This document shows positions 39,158-49,678 of a stretch of DNA of 64,000 nucleotides, piece by piece. A program made the position numbers and the translations under genes. Positions within the stretch are counted from its first letter, which is position 1. Each line of letters begins with the position of its first letter. The notes beneath the pieces are model-generated. The model ran no database searches, was not told where the DNA came from, and saw nothing but the letters and a program-made list of their open reading frames with translations. Source of the stretch: Shewanella oneidensis MR-1. GTDB taxonomy: Bacteria; Pseudomonadota; Gammaproteobacteria; Enterobacterales; Shewanellaceae. The DNA lies in the NCBI RefSeq assembly GCF_000146165.2, contig NC_004347.2, positions 2,418,001 through 2,482,000 on the forward strand, written 5' to 3'.

Positions 39158-39188
39158 AAAAAAGGCCTAACACTGTTAGGCCTTTTTT
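39158..39188 (+). terminator. Terminator of the tRNA operon
   Basis: AAAAAAGGCCTAACA is followed by its complement TGTTAGGCCTTTTTT, a strong stem with a T6 run. Confidence 0.88.
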
Positions 39189-39432
39189 ATTGCCAAAATG
39201 CCTACAAATTTATCTATGATGTCATAGTGATCTGCCTCTAAAAAATCATATTTATCTAAAAATTCTGCTTTCACATAAATGATCTCTCATTTAGTTGTTA
39301 TTTATTTTAATCAATCCATAATAGCCAAACTATTTCCTTAAGATGTGGTAATAGGCGCTATTCCCCCTCTTAAGACAGTGGTATAAATAAGCCGAATTTT
39401 CCCCTACACGTGAACATTTAGGATAAGTAGTC

Positions 39433-40626
39433 ATGATTTTCTCTCAGGTAGTGCTCGCTCCAGCAGATCCCATCCTTGGTTTAACCGATACTTTTAAAGC
39501 TGATCCACGTCAAGATAAAGTCAACCTTGGTGTCGGCATTTATAAGGATGAAGCAGGGCAGACTCCGGTATTGCAATCGGTTAAGAAAGCAGAAGCCATA
39601 CTGCTAGAACAAGAGAAGACTAAAAACTATTTAGGCATAGAAGGGGTCCAAACCTACAACCGCGTTGTACAAGAGTTGTTATTTGGTGAAGGTAGTGAGC
39701 TAGTGGCTTCTGGCCGTGCCGCAACCGCCCAAGCGCCTGGTGGTACAGGGGCATTGCGTATAGCCGCCGAGTTTTTATTGAGAAACACGCCATCTCGCAC
39801 TATTTGGGTAAGTAATCCCACTTGGGCTAACCATCAAAATATTTTTGAAACTGCAGGGTTAACGGTTAAAGAGTTTGGATATTACAACGCCAGTGCTCAC
39901 GATATCGATTTCGATGGCATGATGACCGATCTCGCCAATGCACAGGCGGGTGACATTATTCTACTGCACGGCTGCTGTCATAACCCAACGGGTATTGACT
40001 TGACTTTAGCGCAATGGGATTTAGTGGCTAACCTCTGTGCTGACAAACAATTAGTGCCTTTGTTTGACTTTGCTTACCAAGGTTTTGGAACAGGTATTGA
40101 AGAAGATGCTGCAGGCCTGCGTTTAGTCGCTTCAAAAGTTCCTGAGCTGTTAGTCGCAAATTCTTTCTCTAAAAACTTTGGGCTTTATAATGAACGTATC
40201 GGTGCTGTGACTGTGGTTGCTCACAATGCAGATGAAGCTGTTCGCGCTTTTAGCCAAGTGAAACGTACAATTCGGGCAAACTATTCAAATCCCCCAGCCC
40301 ATGGTGCGTTAATTGTTAGCACCATTTTAAGTGATGCAGCTTTGAAAGCCCTTTGGGTACAAGAGCTGACCGAAATGCGTGAGCGTATAGCCCTTATGCG
40401 TACTCTATTTGTGCAGAGCTTAAAAGATGAGGGTGTGACTCAAGATTTTAGCTTTATTTCGCGCCAAAATGGTATGTTTAGCTTCTCTGGCTTGAATAAG
40501 TCGCAAGTGGCCCGTTTAAAAGACGAATTTGGAGTTTATATTGTCGGTTCTGGTCGTATTAGTGTGGCGGGTATGACGAAAGCCAATATGCCTGCGATCT
40601 GTAAAGCGATTGCTCAGGTCGTATAA
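39433..40626 (+). CDS. Class I aminotransferase (aspartate/aromatic amino acid)
   Basis: This 397-aa PLP enzyme is of the AspC/TyrB family. The PLP lysine is in [15 protein letters not shown] near residue 247. The cofactor-binding segments are [31 protein letters not shown] and [11 protein letters not shown]. The closing [19 protein letters not shown] and the RISVAGM Arg are intact. AspC and TyrB cannot be separated by eye. It is a single-gene unit with terminators on both sides. Confidence 0.93.
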   Translation: MIFSQVVLAPADPILGLTDTFKADPRQDKVNLGVGIYKDEAGQTPVLQSVKKAEAILLEQEKTKNYLGIEGVQTYNRVVQELLFGEGSELVASGRAATAQAPGGTGALRIAAEFLLRNTPSRTIWVSNPTWANHQNIFETAGLTVKEFGYYNASAHDIDFDGMMTDLANAQAGDIILLHGCCHNPTGIDLTLAQWDLVANLCADKQLVPLFDFAYQGFGTGIEEDAAGLRLVASKVPELLVANSFSKNFGLYNERIGAVTVVAHNADEAVRAFSQVKRTIRANYSNPPAHGALIVSTILSDAALKALWVQELTEMRERIALMRTLFVQSLKDEGVTQDFSFISRQNGMFSFSGLNKSQVARLKDEFGVYIVGSGRISVAGMTKANMPAICKAIAQVV

Positions 40627-40643
40627 TCTGATTGATGACTACA

Positions 40644-40669
40644 AAAAGGACAGCCTAGGCTGTCCTTTT
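40644..40669. terminator. Bidirectional terminator between the aminotransferase and YvcK-like genes
   Basis: AAAAGGACAGCC is followed directly by GGCTGTCCTTTT around a central TA, a perfect 26-bp palindrome. T tracts face both ways and suit the convergent genes. Confidence 0.8.
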
Positions 40670-40722
40670 GATTATTACGTTGCTTCGAACTTGAGCATTT
40701 TTGTGCGAAGTTAAAAAAGTGA

Positions 40723-41643
40723 TTATGAAACCAACGTTTCTAATGGTAACCCTGACTTTATACGCAGTACGGCGCATAATGCATCACGAAGGCTTGCCTG
40801 ATCATGCAATTGCGGGTTGTGGCGATTTCTTAAGGGGAAATAATTAACTAAGGTGCCTAGTCGTAATTGCTCTGAATGGCGCAGCACCTTAGTGATCACC
40901 GGCTTACCTATCACTTGATGACACCACGAAATGCGTTGCTCAATGCTGAATTGGCCTGCGGGGGATGCTTCTTCATTCAGATTATCGATAAAAACCACAG
41001 GGGCAGTTGTCATTGCTAACGCTTTAGCAAAGCAGGGAAGTAACAGTGGTGGCATAATACTGGTCAGGAAACTCCCTGGTCCCAAGATAATCAGATCGGC
41101 GCGACGAATGGCTTCACAGGCTTCTGTTGTAGCATTGACTTGCGGTTCTAGACACAGGGCAATAGGTGCCTCATTCATTTTGTCGACGTTAACCTCTCCA
41201 AATACTTTCGAACCTGACGCTTGCAAGGCAACTAAATGTGTTGGTTGTTCCGACATTGGAATGATATTGGTTTCAATCTTAAGCATATGCCGAATAAGAT
41301 TGACAGCTTCGAGGGGCCTGACACAGAGTTTATCGAGGGCAAGCAGCATAAGATTGCCAAGATTATGGCCACTCAGTTCAGTTTCACCTTGAAAACGATA
41401 CTCAAATAACTGTGAGCCGACGGATGGGCGATGGGCTAGTTGGGACAAACAATTGCGTAAATCGCCCCAAGCGATACAATCTTGCTCAGCTCTTAATCGA
41501 CCGGTAGAACCACCGTTATCCGTGGTAGCAACAATACCTGTGAGACGATTGCCCAGAAAATCGAGCGATGAGAGTACACGTCCTAATCCGTGACCACCAC
41601 CAATAGCGACGACATGATTGAATTGATTTAAGATCTGCTGCAT
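40723..41643 (-). CDS. YvcK/CofD-family protein (gluconeogenesis factor-like)
   Basis: This 306-aa protein of the CofD-like fold has the N-terminal loop AIGGGHGLGRVLSSLDFL, the ATTDNGGSTGRLR motif and WGDLRNCLSQLA, all of which are signatures of YvcK/YbhK proteins. LIILGPGSFLTSIMPPLLLP is the second nucleotide-binding motif. In Bacillus YvcK binds UDP-sugars and affects growth on gluconeogenic substrates and cell shape; its exact reaction is not settled. It is monocistronic. Confidence 0.88.
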   Translation of the reverse strand: MQQILNQFNHVVAIGGGHGLGRVLSSLDFLGNRLTGIVATTDNGGSTGRLRAEQDCIAWGDLRNCLSQLAHRPSVGSQLFEYRFQGETELSGHNLGNLMLLALDKLCVRPLEAVNLIRHMLKIETNIIPMSEQPTHLVALQASGSKVFGEVNVDKMNEAPIALCLEPQVNATTEACEAIRRADLIILGPGSFLTSIMPPLLLPCFAKALAMTTAPVVFIDNLNEEASPAGQFSIEQRISWCHQVIGKPVITKVLRHSEQLRLGTLVNYFPLRNRHNPQLHDQASLRDALCAVLRIKSGLPLETLVS

Positions 41644-41932
41644 AAGGGTTCCTTCCTGAATACCCGAAAAATCCTGCCTTGTTGTTGACTCGCGTTGATG
41701 CTTGTCGTCGCCGAGGCTAGCGGAACCTTAGTATAAAAGCTCGGTCAAATGCATGCACTAAAAATTCACACGCACAGTCAATACTTAAGTTCGAGATCGC
41801 ATTTTTTCTGTGGTTGAACACAATGATTGGAATGAATGGGTGTTTTTGCATCCAAATTTCGTGAATTTCAAGATATGACATATAATCTTGCGCTTATTTT
41901 GCCACGAGTGACTCAACATTAAAGGTGACTTA

Positions 41933-42745
41933 TTGAAAACGGGTAGAATTGGTTCGTTTATACTCGCGTTAGCCCTAGTGATCTTGGCGATCTTTTCGCT
42001 AAGATTATTGCTCATTCCTACAATTGATGAGCCAGAATCTATCGTAACCCAACTGGAAAACGCCATAGACCCCGTTACACAAGTTCCCGATTTTTCTGCT
42101 ATCACTGATGTAGCGGAAAAAAAACGTGCCTTTTTCGACTTTTTAAGACCCATCGTTCAACAACAAAACGCAATTATTGCTAGCGAGCGAGAGTTTATTA
42201 CTGACATGCTGGCGATAGTAGAGAACGGCAATGCATTATCTGACTCGCAGTCAGCGCAACTCAATCAAATATTTGATAAATATCTATATGCTGCCCGTAA
42301 CGTAGATGCTAAATCCCTCAACAGTTTACTCAAGCGGGTCGATATCATTCCCGAATCGATGGTTCTGATCCAGGCTGCCAATGAATCCGGGTGGGGAAGT
42401 TCTCGATTCGCGCGTGAAGGATTTAATTTTTTTGGTGAATGGTGTTTTAGCAATGGCTGCGGCATAGTGCCTTCCTCTCGAGGTTCTGGCAAAACCCATG
42501 AGGTGAAAATATTCCCATCGGTTGATGCTTCAGTATCCTCCTATATGCGTAATTTAAACTCTAATACCGCGTATAACCTATTTCGCTCAATTCGCGCAGA
42601 TTTACGCGCTCAGGAAGCTGAGCTAAATGCCGACCAATTGATCTATGGGTTAGTAAATTATTCTGAAAGGCAAGAAGCTTATATCGATGAGTTACTCGAT
42701 ATGTTACGACACAATGCAAAATACTTGGTGAAGGCGGATGTTTAA
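41933..42745 (+). CDS. Bax-like membrane-anchored N-acetylglucosaminidase
   Basis: This 270-aa protein has an N-terminal transmembrane anchor (GSFILALALVILAIFSLRLLL) and a glucosaminidase/lysozyme-like domain of the E. coli Bax family. The catalytic Glu is in QAANESGWGSSRFAREG, followed by NFFGEWCFSNGCG with a Cys pair. The YMRNLNSNTAYNLFRSIR helix is also typical. The start is TTG 41933 with AAAGGTG upstream. It overlaps the next gene by eight bases, so they are probably translated together. It should act on peptidoglycan in the periplasm. Confidence 0.88.
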   Translation: MKTGRIGSFILALALVILAIFSLRLLLIPTIDEPESIVTQLENAIDPVTQVPDFSAITDVAEKKRAFFDFLRPIVQQQNAIIASEREFITDMLAIVENGNALSDSQSAQLNQIFDKYLYAARNVDAKSLNSLLKRVDIIPESMVLIQAANESGWGSSRFAREGFNFFGEWCFSNGCGIVPSSRGSGKTHEVKIFPSVDASVSSYMRNLNSNTAYNLFRSIRADLRAQEAELNADQLIYGLVNYSERQEAYIDELLDMLRHNAKYLVKADV

Positions 42746-43361
42746 AAAATGGTTGTTAGCGGGACTTTGCTTGTGCGCATCAAGTGCGCAGGCTGAAACA
42801 ATTTCCCTTGAGTATAAAGGGTTTTATGACAGATTAAAGCAGGTCAACAAAGGGAACTATCAGTTAGTTGAAATTGCATTTAGCGTTCCTATATTGCCTA
42901 ATTGCCATATTCAACGCGGTACAATATCAAGTGAGTTAAATACAACGCCATTGACCTATACCGCCGCCCAACGGCTCTTTATTCCCTTTGACGACGCCCT
43001 AAAAGATCAACGTGCATTAGTTAATCTGGAGTTTGATGGCAAGGCTGAAGGCTGCGCAATTGCGATGCAAGTACGAGCGAAGCAGACTCATGCGCAATAT
43101 GATAAAGAGCGTTTACAGCAAATCGCTACTGAAATGGATGCCTTATTAGGGGTAATGCAGGGCTTTCCTATGCGTTATTTTAAGGAGCCTATTGCGGGGT
43201 TAAACTTTGAATTTGGCCAAGATCAAACGATCGCTGTGATACTCGATGGTCGTGAGCAACAGGTCAATGGCAGCTTTAAGCTTGGCGTCGATCAACTCAA
43301 CACCTTGTCCTCTTTGCAATTTAGCCAAGCCCCAACAGTACTGAGTCCTTGGGTGAAATAG
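42738..43361 (+). CDS. Secreted protein of unknown function (DUF2987-like)
   Basis: This 207-aa protein has a signal peptide (MFKKWLLAGLCLCASSAQA) and a mature domain that begins ETISLEYKGFYDRLK. Two Cys residues (LPNCHIQRG and AEGCAIAMQ) may form a disulfide. I recall this as DUF2987, which pairs with a Bax-like gene in Shewanella. The start overlaps the upstream gene, which suggests a shared envelope role, but no function is known. Confidence 0.72.
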   Translation: MFKKWLLAGLCLCASSAQAETISLEYKGFYDRLKQVNKGNYQLVEIAFSVPILPNCHIQRGTISSELNTTPLTYTAAQRLFIPFDDALKDQRALVNLEFDGKAEGCAIAMQVRAKQTHAQYDKERLQQIATEMDALLGVMQGFPMRYFKEPIAGLNFEFGQDQTIAVILDGREQQVNGSFKLGVDQLNTLSSLQFSQAPTVLSPWVK

Positions 43362-43380
43362 CGCATTTTGAACCCATAAA

Positions 43381-43403
43381 AAAGCCCACAGTAGTGGGCT
43401 TTT
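43381..43403. terminator. Bidirectional terminator before ttcA
   Basis: AAAGCCCAC pairs with GTGGGCTTT over a 5-nt loop; on the minus strand six Ts follow. Confidence 0.82.
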
Positions 43404-43418
43404 GACATTTAATAGTGC

Positions 43419-44387
43419 TTACACTTCATAAACGTTAACAATATCAATCCGTTTTGCGGCATCTAAATCGATATGACCGCTGTTGGCAATATCGAGAAAA
43501 TCGAACGCGGGAAGATTGGCTTCAGCAACATCGCCTTTCATGGGGGCGTCAGGATCGCGTTTTAACGATACAAAATCAAACTGCTCACGGTCAACACCCT
43601 GCGATGGCGCAGTGTTTTGCATGGCGGTGAAGATGGTTTCAATACGTCCAGGAAATTGTCTGTTCCATTGATTGAGCATGTCTTTCACCGCTTGGCGCTT
43701 AAGGTTTTCCTGAGAGCCACAGAGGTTACAGGGAATAATGGGGAATTTTTTAAGCTCTGCATACTCTTCCAAATCTTTTTCGCGGCAGTAGGCGAGTGGG
43801 CGGATCACCACGTTAGCGCCGTCGTCAGAGAGTAGCTTAGGTGGCATGGCTTTCATCTTGCCGCCGAAAAACATATTAAGAAAAAGCGTCTCAATAATAT
43901 CGTCTCTGTGATGACCAAGGGCGATTTTAGTCGCGCCAATGCGCTGCGCAAAGCCATAGAGGGTGCCGCGGCGTAGACGAGAGCATAGAGAGCAGGTGGT
44001 TTTGCCTTCCGGAATTTTCTCCTTCACGATCGAGTAGGTGTCTTTCTCGAGGATGTGATAGGGAACATTTAGGCTGTCTAAATAGGCTGGTAGAACATCT
44101 TCTGGGAAACCGGGCTGCTTTTGATCTAAGTTAACAGCGATGATTTCGAACTGCACAGGTGCGCGTTGCTGCAGATTAAGCAGAATATCGAGCATGGCAT
44201 AGCTGTCTTTACCGCCACTCAAACAGCACATAACACGATCGCCATCTTCAATCATGTTGTAGTCGGCGATGGCACTACCTACTTCACGGCGTAGACGCTT
44301 TTGTAATTTATTCAGACGGGTAGTTTGTTTTTTTGATAATTCTTCAGGCATTTGACTCGCCGTAACTTCAGACATAGCTTGCAACAT
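43419..44387 (-). CDS. ttcA: tRNA 2-thiocytidine(32) synthetase TtcA
   Basis: This 322-aa enzyme thiolates C32 in certain tRNAs. The PP-loop is [13 protein letters not shown]. Two CxxC motifs ([14 protein letters not shown] and [12 protein letters not shown]) hold the 4Fe-4S cluster. [21 protein letters not shown] and [11 protein letters not shown] are specific to TtcA. Start codons at 44387 and 44375 are both possible, and neither has a clear ribosome site. It lies near fnr and uspE as in E. coli. Confidence 0.94.
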   Translation of the reverse strand: MLQAMSEVTASQMPEELSKKQTTRLNKLQKRLRREVGSAIADYNMIEDGDRVMCCLSGGKDSYAMLDILLNLQQRAPVQFEIIAVNLDQKQPGFPEDVLPAYLDSLNVPYHILEKDTYSIVKEKIPEGKTTCSLCSRLRRGTLYGFAQRIGATKIALGHHRDDIIETLFLNMFFGGKMKAMPPKLLSDDGANVVIRPLAYCREKDLEEYAELKKFPIIPCNLCGSQENLKRQAVKDMLNQWNRQFPGRIETIFTAMQNTAPSQGVDREQFDFVSLKRDPDAPMKGDVAEANLPAFDFLDIANSGHIDLDAAKRIDIVNVYEV

Positions 44388-44464
44388 AAAAAAAGCGCCC
44401 AGTAACTCAGTTTCAGGGCGCGTATTATTCCAGCTATCGAAGGCGGGGTAAAGAGCGGCGTGCG

Positions 44465-45397
44465 TTATGCCTCTTCAAGCGGTGATTTATAACCGTCGGG
44501 TTTGATGGCTAATAAATCACAGTTGATGCTATCGATAACATGCTCTGCAGTGTTACCTATGAGTGCTGCTGAAAAACCCGTACGACCCACGGTGCCTAAA
44601 ATCACTAATTCAGCATCGAGCTGCTCGGCAAGCTCGGGGATCACATCTTCTGGCAATCCTTCTTTGACATGGCAATTCTGCTTATCAATTCCATAGGCAT
44701 CAGCCAGATACTGCACGCGTTGTTCATGCTGTAAGCGAATGGTGTCGTTATAGGTCTGTGCATCAAAATCGGGTAGTTCAATGGCAAGATTCACTGGCGT
44801 ACCAGGAAAACCATTGACTAAATGCACTTCGGCAGCAAATTTTCCAGCTAAATCCTTAGCATGCTCAATAATTTTGCCGTTAAGCATTTGATGATCGGTA
44901 TCTTCGGTCGCCACGTTTACTGCGCAGAGGATTTTACCGGTTTCAGGCCAATCATGATCTTTGACCATTAACACAGGAACAGGTGCTTTACGCATTAAAT
45001 GCCAATCGGTTGGCGTAAAAATCACCGCTTTTAACTTGTCGTGGGCATGGGTACCTTTAACGATAAGATCATATTGACCTGCAATCGCATGGTTAATAAT
45101 GCTTTCAAACGGACGATTATGCCAAATGACTTGAGTATCAATGTTGAGTCCTAGGTGATTGTAGGGGGCGAGTAGATCTTGGATCCACGCCACACGCTGA
45201 TCAATCACACCTTGGCGCATCGCTTCGCGCTCTTGGCTCGATAAAATTGAAGTCATTTCATAGGAGAAGTCAAATATTGAGAGAAACACAGTCACATGGG
45301 CGTTACTTTTACTGGCCAAGGTAACAGCTCGGGCGAGAGCAACCTGATTTTCTGTCGTGGGATCGACAACTACCAGTATTTTTTGATAATCCTTCAT
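44465..45397 (-). CDS. uspE: Universal stress protein UspE (tandem Usp domains)
   Basis: This 310-aa protein has two Usp domains (about 1-150 and 160-305). Domain 1 begins [19 protein letters not shown]; domain 2 ends in [20 protein letters not shown], the ATP-type loop in degenerate form. The start is ATG 45397 with AAAGGAA six bases upstream; a longer frame to 45433 is less likely. It follows fnr on the same strand as in E. coli. E. coli UspE is linked to motility, adhesion and stress; the biochemical role is unclear. Confidence 0.92.
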   Translation of the reverse strand: MKDYQKILVVVDPTTENQVALARAVTLASKSNAHVTVFLSIFDFSYEMTSILSSQEREAMRQGVIDQRVAWIQDLLAPYNHLGLNIDTQVIWHNRPFESIINHAIAGQYDLIVKGTHAHDKLKAVIFTPTDWHLMRKAPVPVLMVKDHDWPETGKILCAVNVATEDTDHQMLNGKIIEHAKDLAGKFAAEVHLVNGFPGTPVNLAIELPDFDAQTYNDTIRLQHEQRVQYLADAYGIDKQNCHVKEGLPEDVIPELAEQLDAELVILGTVGRTGFSAALIGNTAEHVIDSINCDLLAIKPDGYKSPLEEA

Positions 45398-45523
45398 AGC
45401 ATGTTCCTTTAGTCGTAGGCTCATGTTTATCATGAGCCTTTGGCAATTAGCTGTATTGTTCTAGATCAAAACTCTTTTCAAAACCGATGCCTAGCGTAAA
45501 GCATAAACGCTAAAAGGTGTGAT

Positions 45524-46276
45524 TTATCTGGCGATCCTAGCATTACCCGCCAAGAGATTAAGTTCATGATGGTCAACGATGATGATGTATTTGCCTTTCA
45601 CTTCAATTAATCCCGACTTTTGAAAGCGACCGAGTAAGCGGCTAATGGTTTCAACGGTAAGGCCTAAGTAATTACCAATATCACCACGTGTCATGGTTAA
45701 GCGAAATTCTTTAGCAGAAAAACCACGATTACCGAAGCGGTTAGCAAGGTTACTGATAAAGGCGGCGAGACGTTCTTCTGCGTTTTTCTTACTCAGTAGC
45801 AAAATCATTTCTTGATCGCTCATGATTTCATTGCTCATTAAGCGCATGATTTGCTGACGTAATTTAGGCATTGTGCCTGAAAGTTCGTCGAGGATGTTAA
45901 AGGGGATTTCACATACCATGGAGGTTTCTAAGGCTTGTGCAAAACTTTGATGCGATTGGGCATGAATACCATCAAAACCAATAACATCACCTGCTAAATG
46001 AAAGCCTGTGATCTGTTCATCACCTTGTTCGGTGATGGTGTAACTTTTTATGGTGCCTGAGCGGATCGCAAAGAGTGATTTTAAAGGGTCACCCGATTTA
46101 AAAATCTGTTCGCCTTTTTGAATGGGCTTCTTACGCTCAATAATGTCGTCGAGCTGATCGAGTTCATTAGCATTGAGGGTGAACGGGATACAAAGGGTTC
46201 CCATACTGCAATCGTGACAATGAATTGCACACCCACTAGCGGCGGAACGACGGTTTTTATTCTGCTCTATTGTCAT
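45524..46276 (-). CDS. etrA: Oxygen-sensing FNR regulator (EtrA)
   Basis: This 250-aa Crp/Fnr activator carries the 4Fe-4S oxygen sensor. Cys20, Cys23 and Cys29 ([11 protein letters not shown]) match the N-terminal ligands of E. coli FNR, and the fourth is the Cys in SMVCEIPFN near 122. A cyclic-nucleotide-type beta roll follows, then a dimer helix and an HTH with recognition helix [12 protein letters not shown], which has the E..SR pattern that reads TTGAT. The start is 46276 (MTIEQNKN). In Shewanella this gene is named etrA. FNR-type boxes lie upstream of the nearby ccoN. Confidence 0.97.
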   Translation of the reverse strand: MTIEQNKNRRSAASGCAIHCHDCSMGTLCIPFTLNANELDQLDDIIERKKPIQKGEQIFKSGDPLKSLFAIRSGTIKSYTITEQGDEQITGFHLAGDVIGFDGIHAQSHQSFAQALETSMVCEIPFNILDELSGTMPKLRQQIMRLMSNEIMSDQEMILLLSKKNAEERLAAFISNLANRFGNRGFSAKEFRLTMTRGDIGNYLGLTVETISRLLGRFQKSGLIEVKGKYIIIVDHHELNLLAGNARIAR

Positions 46277-46331
46277 GTCGGTTCTCAAGTTAATCCACTG
46301 CAGCCATGTTAAACCAATTCATTCGCTTGGG

Positions 46332-47036
46332 CTAGTTTAGCTGCGACAGGGCGATATATAAAGTTTGGCCACCAAAGACGATTAATAGTAAGCCACTCAA
46401 TAATCTAACGGTTTTTTGTTGTACCCAATTGGCTAAACGCTTTGCTGCCACGCCAGCACTAAGTAGCGCCGGGAGAGTCCCTAAACCAAAGGCGAGCATA
46501 ATCAAGGCGCCTTGGCTGGCAGAACCTGCCGCCACAGACCAAGTTAAGGTGCTATATACCAGTCCACAGGGCAGCCATCCCCATATCAATCCAGCGGTGA
46601 TGGCTTGCATTGGCGTGGTGATCGGCACAAGACGCTGGGCTATGGGTTTTAAATAACGCCACAACACTTGGCCGAGGCGTTCAATTTGTACTATTCCGAC
46701 CCAAATTTTAGCAATGTATAAACCTGTCGCGATCATCATGATGCCTGCGAAGATCCGCAAGACTAACAGATAGCTGTCGAGTTCAAATAAGTGGCCGAGC
46801 ATCGCAGAAGAGCCGCCGACTAAAGCGCCAGCGAGGGTATAACTCAAGATACGGCCAAGGTTATAACTGAATAAATAGGTGAGTTGATGGGCTAAGTGAT
46901 TTCCCTGTTTGGGATTGGGGAGCTGAGAAGAAAAGGCTCCGACGAGACCACCGCACATGCCAAAGCAGTGGGCAGCCCCCATTAAACCAACAAGAAAGGC
47001 ACCCGTTACATTGTATTCAATTACAGTGTCAATCAC
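46332..47036 (-). CDS. SafE/DsbD-like membrane protein of the cbb3 oxidase cluster
   Basis: This 234-aa protein has about six transmembrane helices and the motif GLMGAAHCFGMCGGLVGAF, a HCxGMCGG metal- or thiol-active pattern. GLIWGWLPCGLVYS is the paired proline-cysteine motif of the DsbD family. Proteins of this type sit next to ccoS in many gammaproteobacteria and are thought to help copper handling or oxidase assembly, but direct evidence is thin. It overlaps ccoS by four bases. Confidence 0.85.
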   Translation of the reverse strand: MIDTVIEYNVTGAFLVGLMGAAHCFGMCGGLVGAFSSQLPNPKQGNHLAHQLTYLFSYNLGRILSYTLAGALVGGSSAMLGHLFELDSYLLVLRIFAGIMMIATGLYIAKIWVGIVQIERLGQVLWRYLKPIAQRLVPITTPMQAITAGLIWGWLPCGLVYSTLTWSVAAGSASQGALIMLAFGLGTLPALLSAGVAAKRLANWVQQKTVRLLSGLLLIVFGGQTLYIALSQLN

Positions 47037-47236
47037 TGCGGCATGCCTTTGTCTTGAGCTTCCTGTTGCTTAATGTTTGCAGGATTTGGCTTGCCAGAAT
47101 CTTCATCGAAGAGGATGGAGACGCTTTGGCGGTCTAAATCATCGAATTGCTCCGATTTTACCGCCCAAAAGAACACGGCTACGGCGATCAACACAAAGAT
47201 CATCGCGATAGGGATAAGTACATAAATGATGCTCAT
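47033..47236 (-). CDS. ccoS: cbb3 oxidase assembly protein CcoS
   Basis: This 67-aa protein has one N-terminal transmembrane helix (IIYVLIPIAMIFVLIAVAVFFWAV) followed by the conserved SEQFDDLDRQSVSILFDED. CcoS is needed for cofactor insertion into CcoN. It lies between ccoI and the SafE-like gene, in the common ccoHIS order. Confidence 0.93.
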   Translation of the reverse strand: MSIIYVLIPIAMIFVLIAVAVFFWAVKSEQFDDLDRQSVSILFDEDSGKPNPANIKQQEAQDKGMPQ

Positions 47237-47256
47237 TAGCTAAGCCTATTTTATTG

Positions 47257-49656
47257 TTATATTTTAATTCGTAATAATCTCAAGCTGTTACCCACAACGA
47301 TAAGTGAGCTTGCCGACATGCCAATTGCGGCAATATAAGGTGCAACATGACCTGTCACTGCCAAAGGTAAAATGAGTGCGTTATACCCTAATGCCCAAGC
47401 GAGATTTTGACGAATAATCTGTGTGGTCAGTTTAGCAACCCTCACGGCTTGGGTGAAGCGGGATAAGTGATCGCCCAGCAAAATTAAATCGGCACTATTC
47501 TTGGCTATTGCACTGCCGCTGCCCATGGCCACGGATAAATCGGCGCCTGCGAGGACGGGGGCATCGTTTATACCATCACCGAACATCACCACCGGATTGG
47601 ATTGCTGCAACTTTTTCACTAGGGCGAGCTTATCCGCAGGCGTTAGTCCACTATGTACATCGGTAATTCCAAGCGCTTTTGCTAACTGATGCACATGCCC
47701 TGAGCTATCACCGCTGGCGATACTGACTCGACAACCTTGCTGTTTTAAGATGCCGACCGTTTCTTTGCTATCAACACGAATATTGTCTTTGATCTCAATG
47801 GTGGCAAGAACCTCAAGCGAGTCATCATTACCCCATGCCAGCCAAATTTGTTGATTTATAAACTCAGGATTGACTAGCGCGCCAGTAAACTGAGCATTGC
47901 CAATTCGGTATTCAGTGCCATTGATGAGGCCTTTTACTCCAAAACCGACTTCATGGTGAACCTGATTAGCGACAACATCTGGTGTCAAATAGGCAGCAAA
48001 CGCAGTAGCAATAGGATGGAGAGAGCCCGTTTCCAAGGCTGCGGCAATGGCCAAAACCTCTTCTATTGCAAGGTGACTATGACACTTTACTTCTGAAACC
48101 GATAAGGTACCACAGGTGAGGGTACCCGTTTTATCAAATATTACATGTTTGATTTGCGGAAGTTTTTCAAAGACACCTGCTTTACGGGTAATGATCCCAA
48201 GGCGAGTAAAAATTGCCGTTGCGCAGGTCACAGCTGTCGGTGTTGCCAGCGCAAGGGCACAGGGGCAGGTTGCCACTAATACTGATAAGGTGACCCAAAA
48301 TGCATCTTCGGGGGATATTTGCAGCCAAACAAAATAGGTGATTGTTGCGATTGTTAGAATGGTGCCAGAAAAATAGCGCGACAATTTGTCGGCCAACATA
48401 GCCACCGCAGGTTTAGTGTTAGATGCTAATTCCTGCAGGCGAATGATCTCGGCAACGAGCTGATCTTGCCCAAGGGCGGTCACTTTTACCTTGATGGGTT
48501 GTTCAAGGTTGATTGTGCCTGCAAATACTTGGCTATCAACGGGTTTATCAATCGGCATTTGCTCACCAGTGAGCATGGCTTCATTGATACTACTATGGCC
48601 TTCAACGACGCAGCCATCAGCGGCGACCATTTCGCCGGGTTTTACGAGGATAATGTCACCAAGGCGCAGTTTTTTAGCGGGGATTTCTTCTTGCCCTTGC
48701 TCGTTTACAAGATGTGCTGTCAGCGGCACTAATTTATGTAAGTTACTGGAGCTTACCGAGGCCTTTTGTCGTGCCTTCTGCTCGAAATAACGACCAAGCA
48801 GCAGGAAGAAGGTGAACATAGAAACAGATTCAAAATACACTTCGCCAGTACCATTGACCGTGGCAAAACAGCTCGCAGTAAAAGCGCCGCCAATGGCGAT
48901 GGAGACGGAAACATCCATATTCAGTTTGCCACTGAGCAGGGTGCGAATGGCGCTAAAATAGAAGGGCTGCGCCGAGTAAAGTACCACTGGCGTGGCAAAA
49001 ATCATGCTAACCCAGCGGAAGTAATCCCGATATTGCACATCTAAATCAGTAAAATACCCAGTATAAAGGGCAAGAGCAAACATCATGACTTGCATGGTGG
49101 CAAAACCCGCCAAACCTAGGCGCAATAAAAACTTGCGGCTATTTTGCTTGGTGGTCAGTTCTTGCTCATCCACTTGGTAGGGCGCAGCTTGATAACCAAT
49201 ACGGCTAATTTGCCCAAGAATATCACTGAGTTTGACTTGCTGTTTGTCCCAGCTAATCATCGCCCTTTGGGTGGTGGAGTTGACCATCACTTGGCGCACG
49301 CCACTAAGTTGTTTCACTTTATGCTCGATTAACCAAGCACAGGCCGCACAGGTAATACCATCGATGGAGAGGGATACCGAATCGCTATTATCCTCTGAGT
49401 GAACAAAATCTTGCTGCACTTCGGGCAAATCGTAGGCGCTAAATTGATTTAACGCCTCGGGTACGAGTGCCGTCTGTTTATTTCCTGGCTCAGTACGGAA
49501 CTTGTAATAACTTAATAGGCCCGCATCTACAATGGCTTGTGATACCGCTTGGCAACCTGGGCAACACATAAGCTCATCGCGATCATTAATCTGTGTGACA
49601 AACTGAGTTCCAGTGAGCACAGGCTCATTACAATGAAAACAACTTGGATGTGTCAT
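47257..49656 (-). CDS. ccoI: Copper-exporting P1B-type ATPase CcoI (FixI)
   Basis: This 799-aa pump delivers copper for cbb3 oxidase assembly. The N-terminus has a CxxC zinc-like motif (CFHCNEP, CCPGCQAV) and an HMA domain with TCAACAWLIE. The transmembrane metal site is CPC (VATCPCALALATP). The phosphorylation motif is DKTGTLTCG and the hinge is MFGDGINDAPVLAGADLS. The high-affinity type fits FixI/CopA2 rather than the general copper exporter CopA, and the location between ccoH and ccoS supports that. Confidence 0.95.
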   Translation of the reverse strand: MTHPSCFHCNEPVLTGTQFVTQINDRDELMCCPGCQAVSQAIVDAGLLSYYKFRTEPGNKQTALVPEALNQFSAYDLPEVQQDFVHSEDNSDSVSLSIDGITCAACAWLIEHKVKQLSGVRQVMVNSTTQRAMISWDKQQVKLSDILGQISRIGYQAAPYQVDEQELTTKQNSRKFLLRLGLAGFATMQVMMFALALYTGYFTDLDVQYRDYFRWVSMIFATPVVLYSAQPFYFSAIRTLLSGKLNMDVSVSIAIGGAFTASCFATVNGTGEVYFESVSMFTFFLLLGRYFEQKARQKASVSSSNLHKLVPLTAHLVNEQGQEEIPAKKLRLGDIILVKPGEMVAADGCVVEGHSSINEAMLTGEQMPIDKPVDSQVFAGTINLEQPIKVKVTALGQDQLVAEIIRLQELASNTKPAVAMLADKLSRYFSGTILTIATITYFVWLQISPEDAFWVTLSVLVATCPCALALATPTAVTCATAIFTRLGIITRKAGVFEKLPQIKHVIFDKTGTLTCGTLSVSEVKCHSHLAIEEVLAIAAALETGSLHPIATAFAAYLTPDVVANQVHHEVGFGVKGLINGTEYRIGNAQFTGALVNPEFINQQIWLAWGNDDSLEVLATIEIKDNIRVDSKETVGILKQQGCRVSIASGDSSGHVHQLAKALGITDVHSGLTPADKLALVKKLQQSNPVVMFGDGINDAPVLAGADLSVAMGSGSAIAKNSADLILLGDHLSRFTQAVRVAKLTTQIIRQNLAWALGYNALILPLAVTGHVAPYIAAIGMSASSLIVVGNSLRLLRIKI

Positions 49657-49678
49657 AGCGCTACTTATTCAACCACCA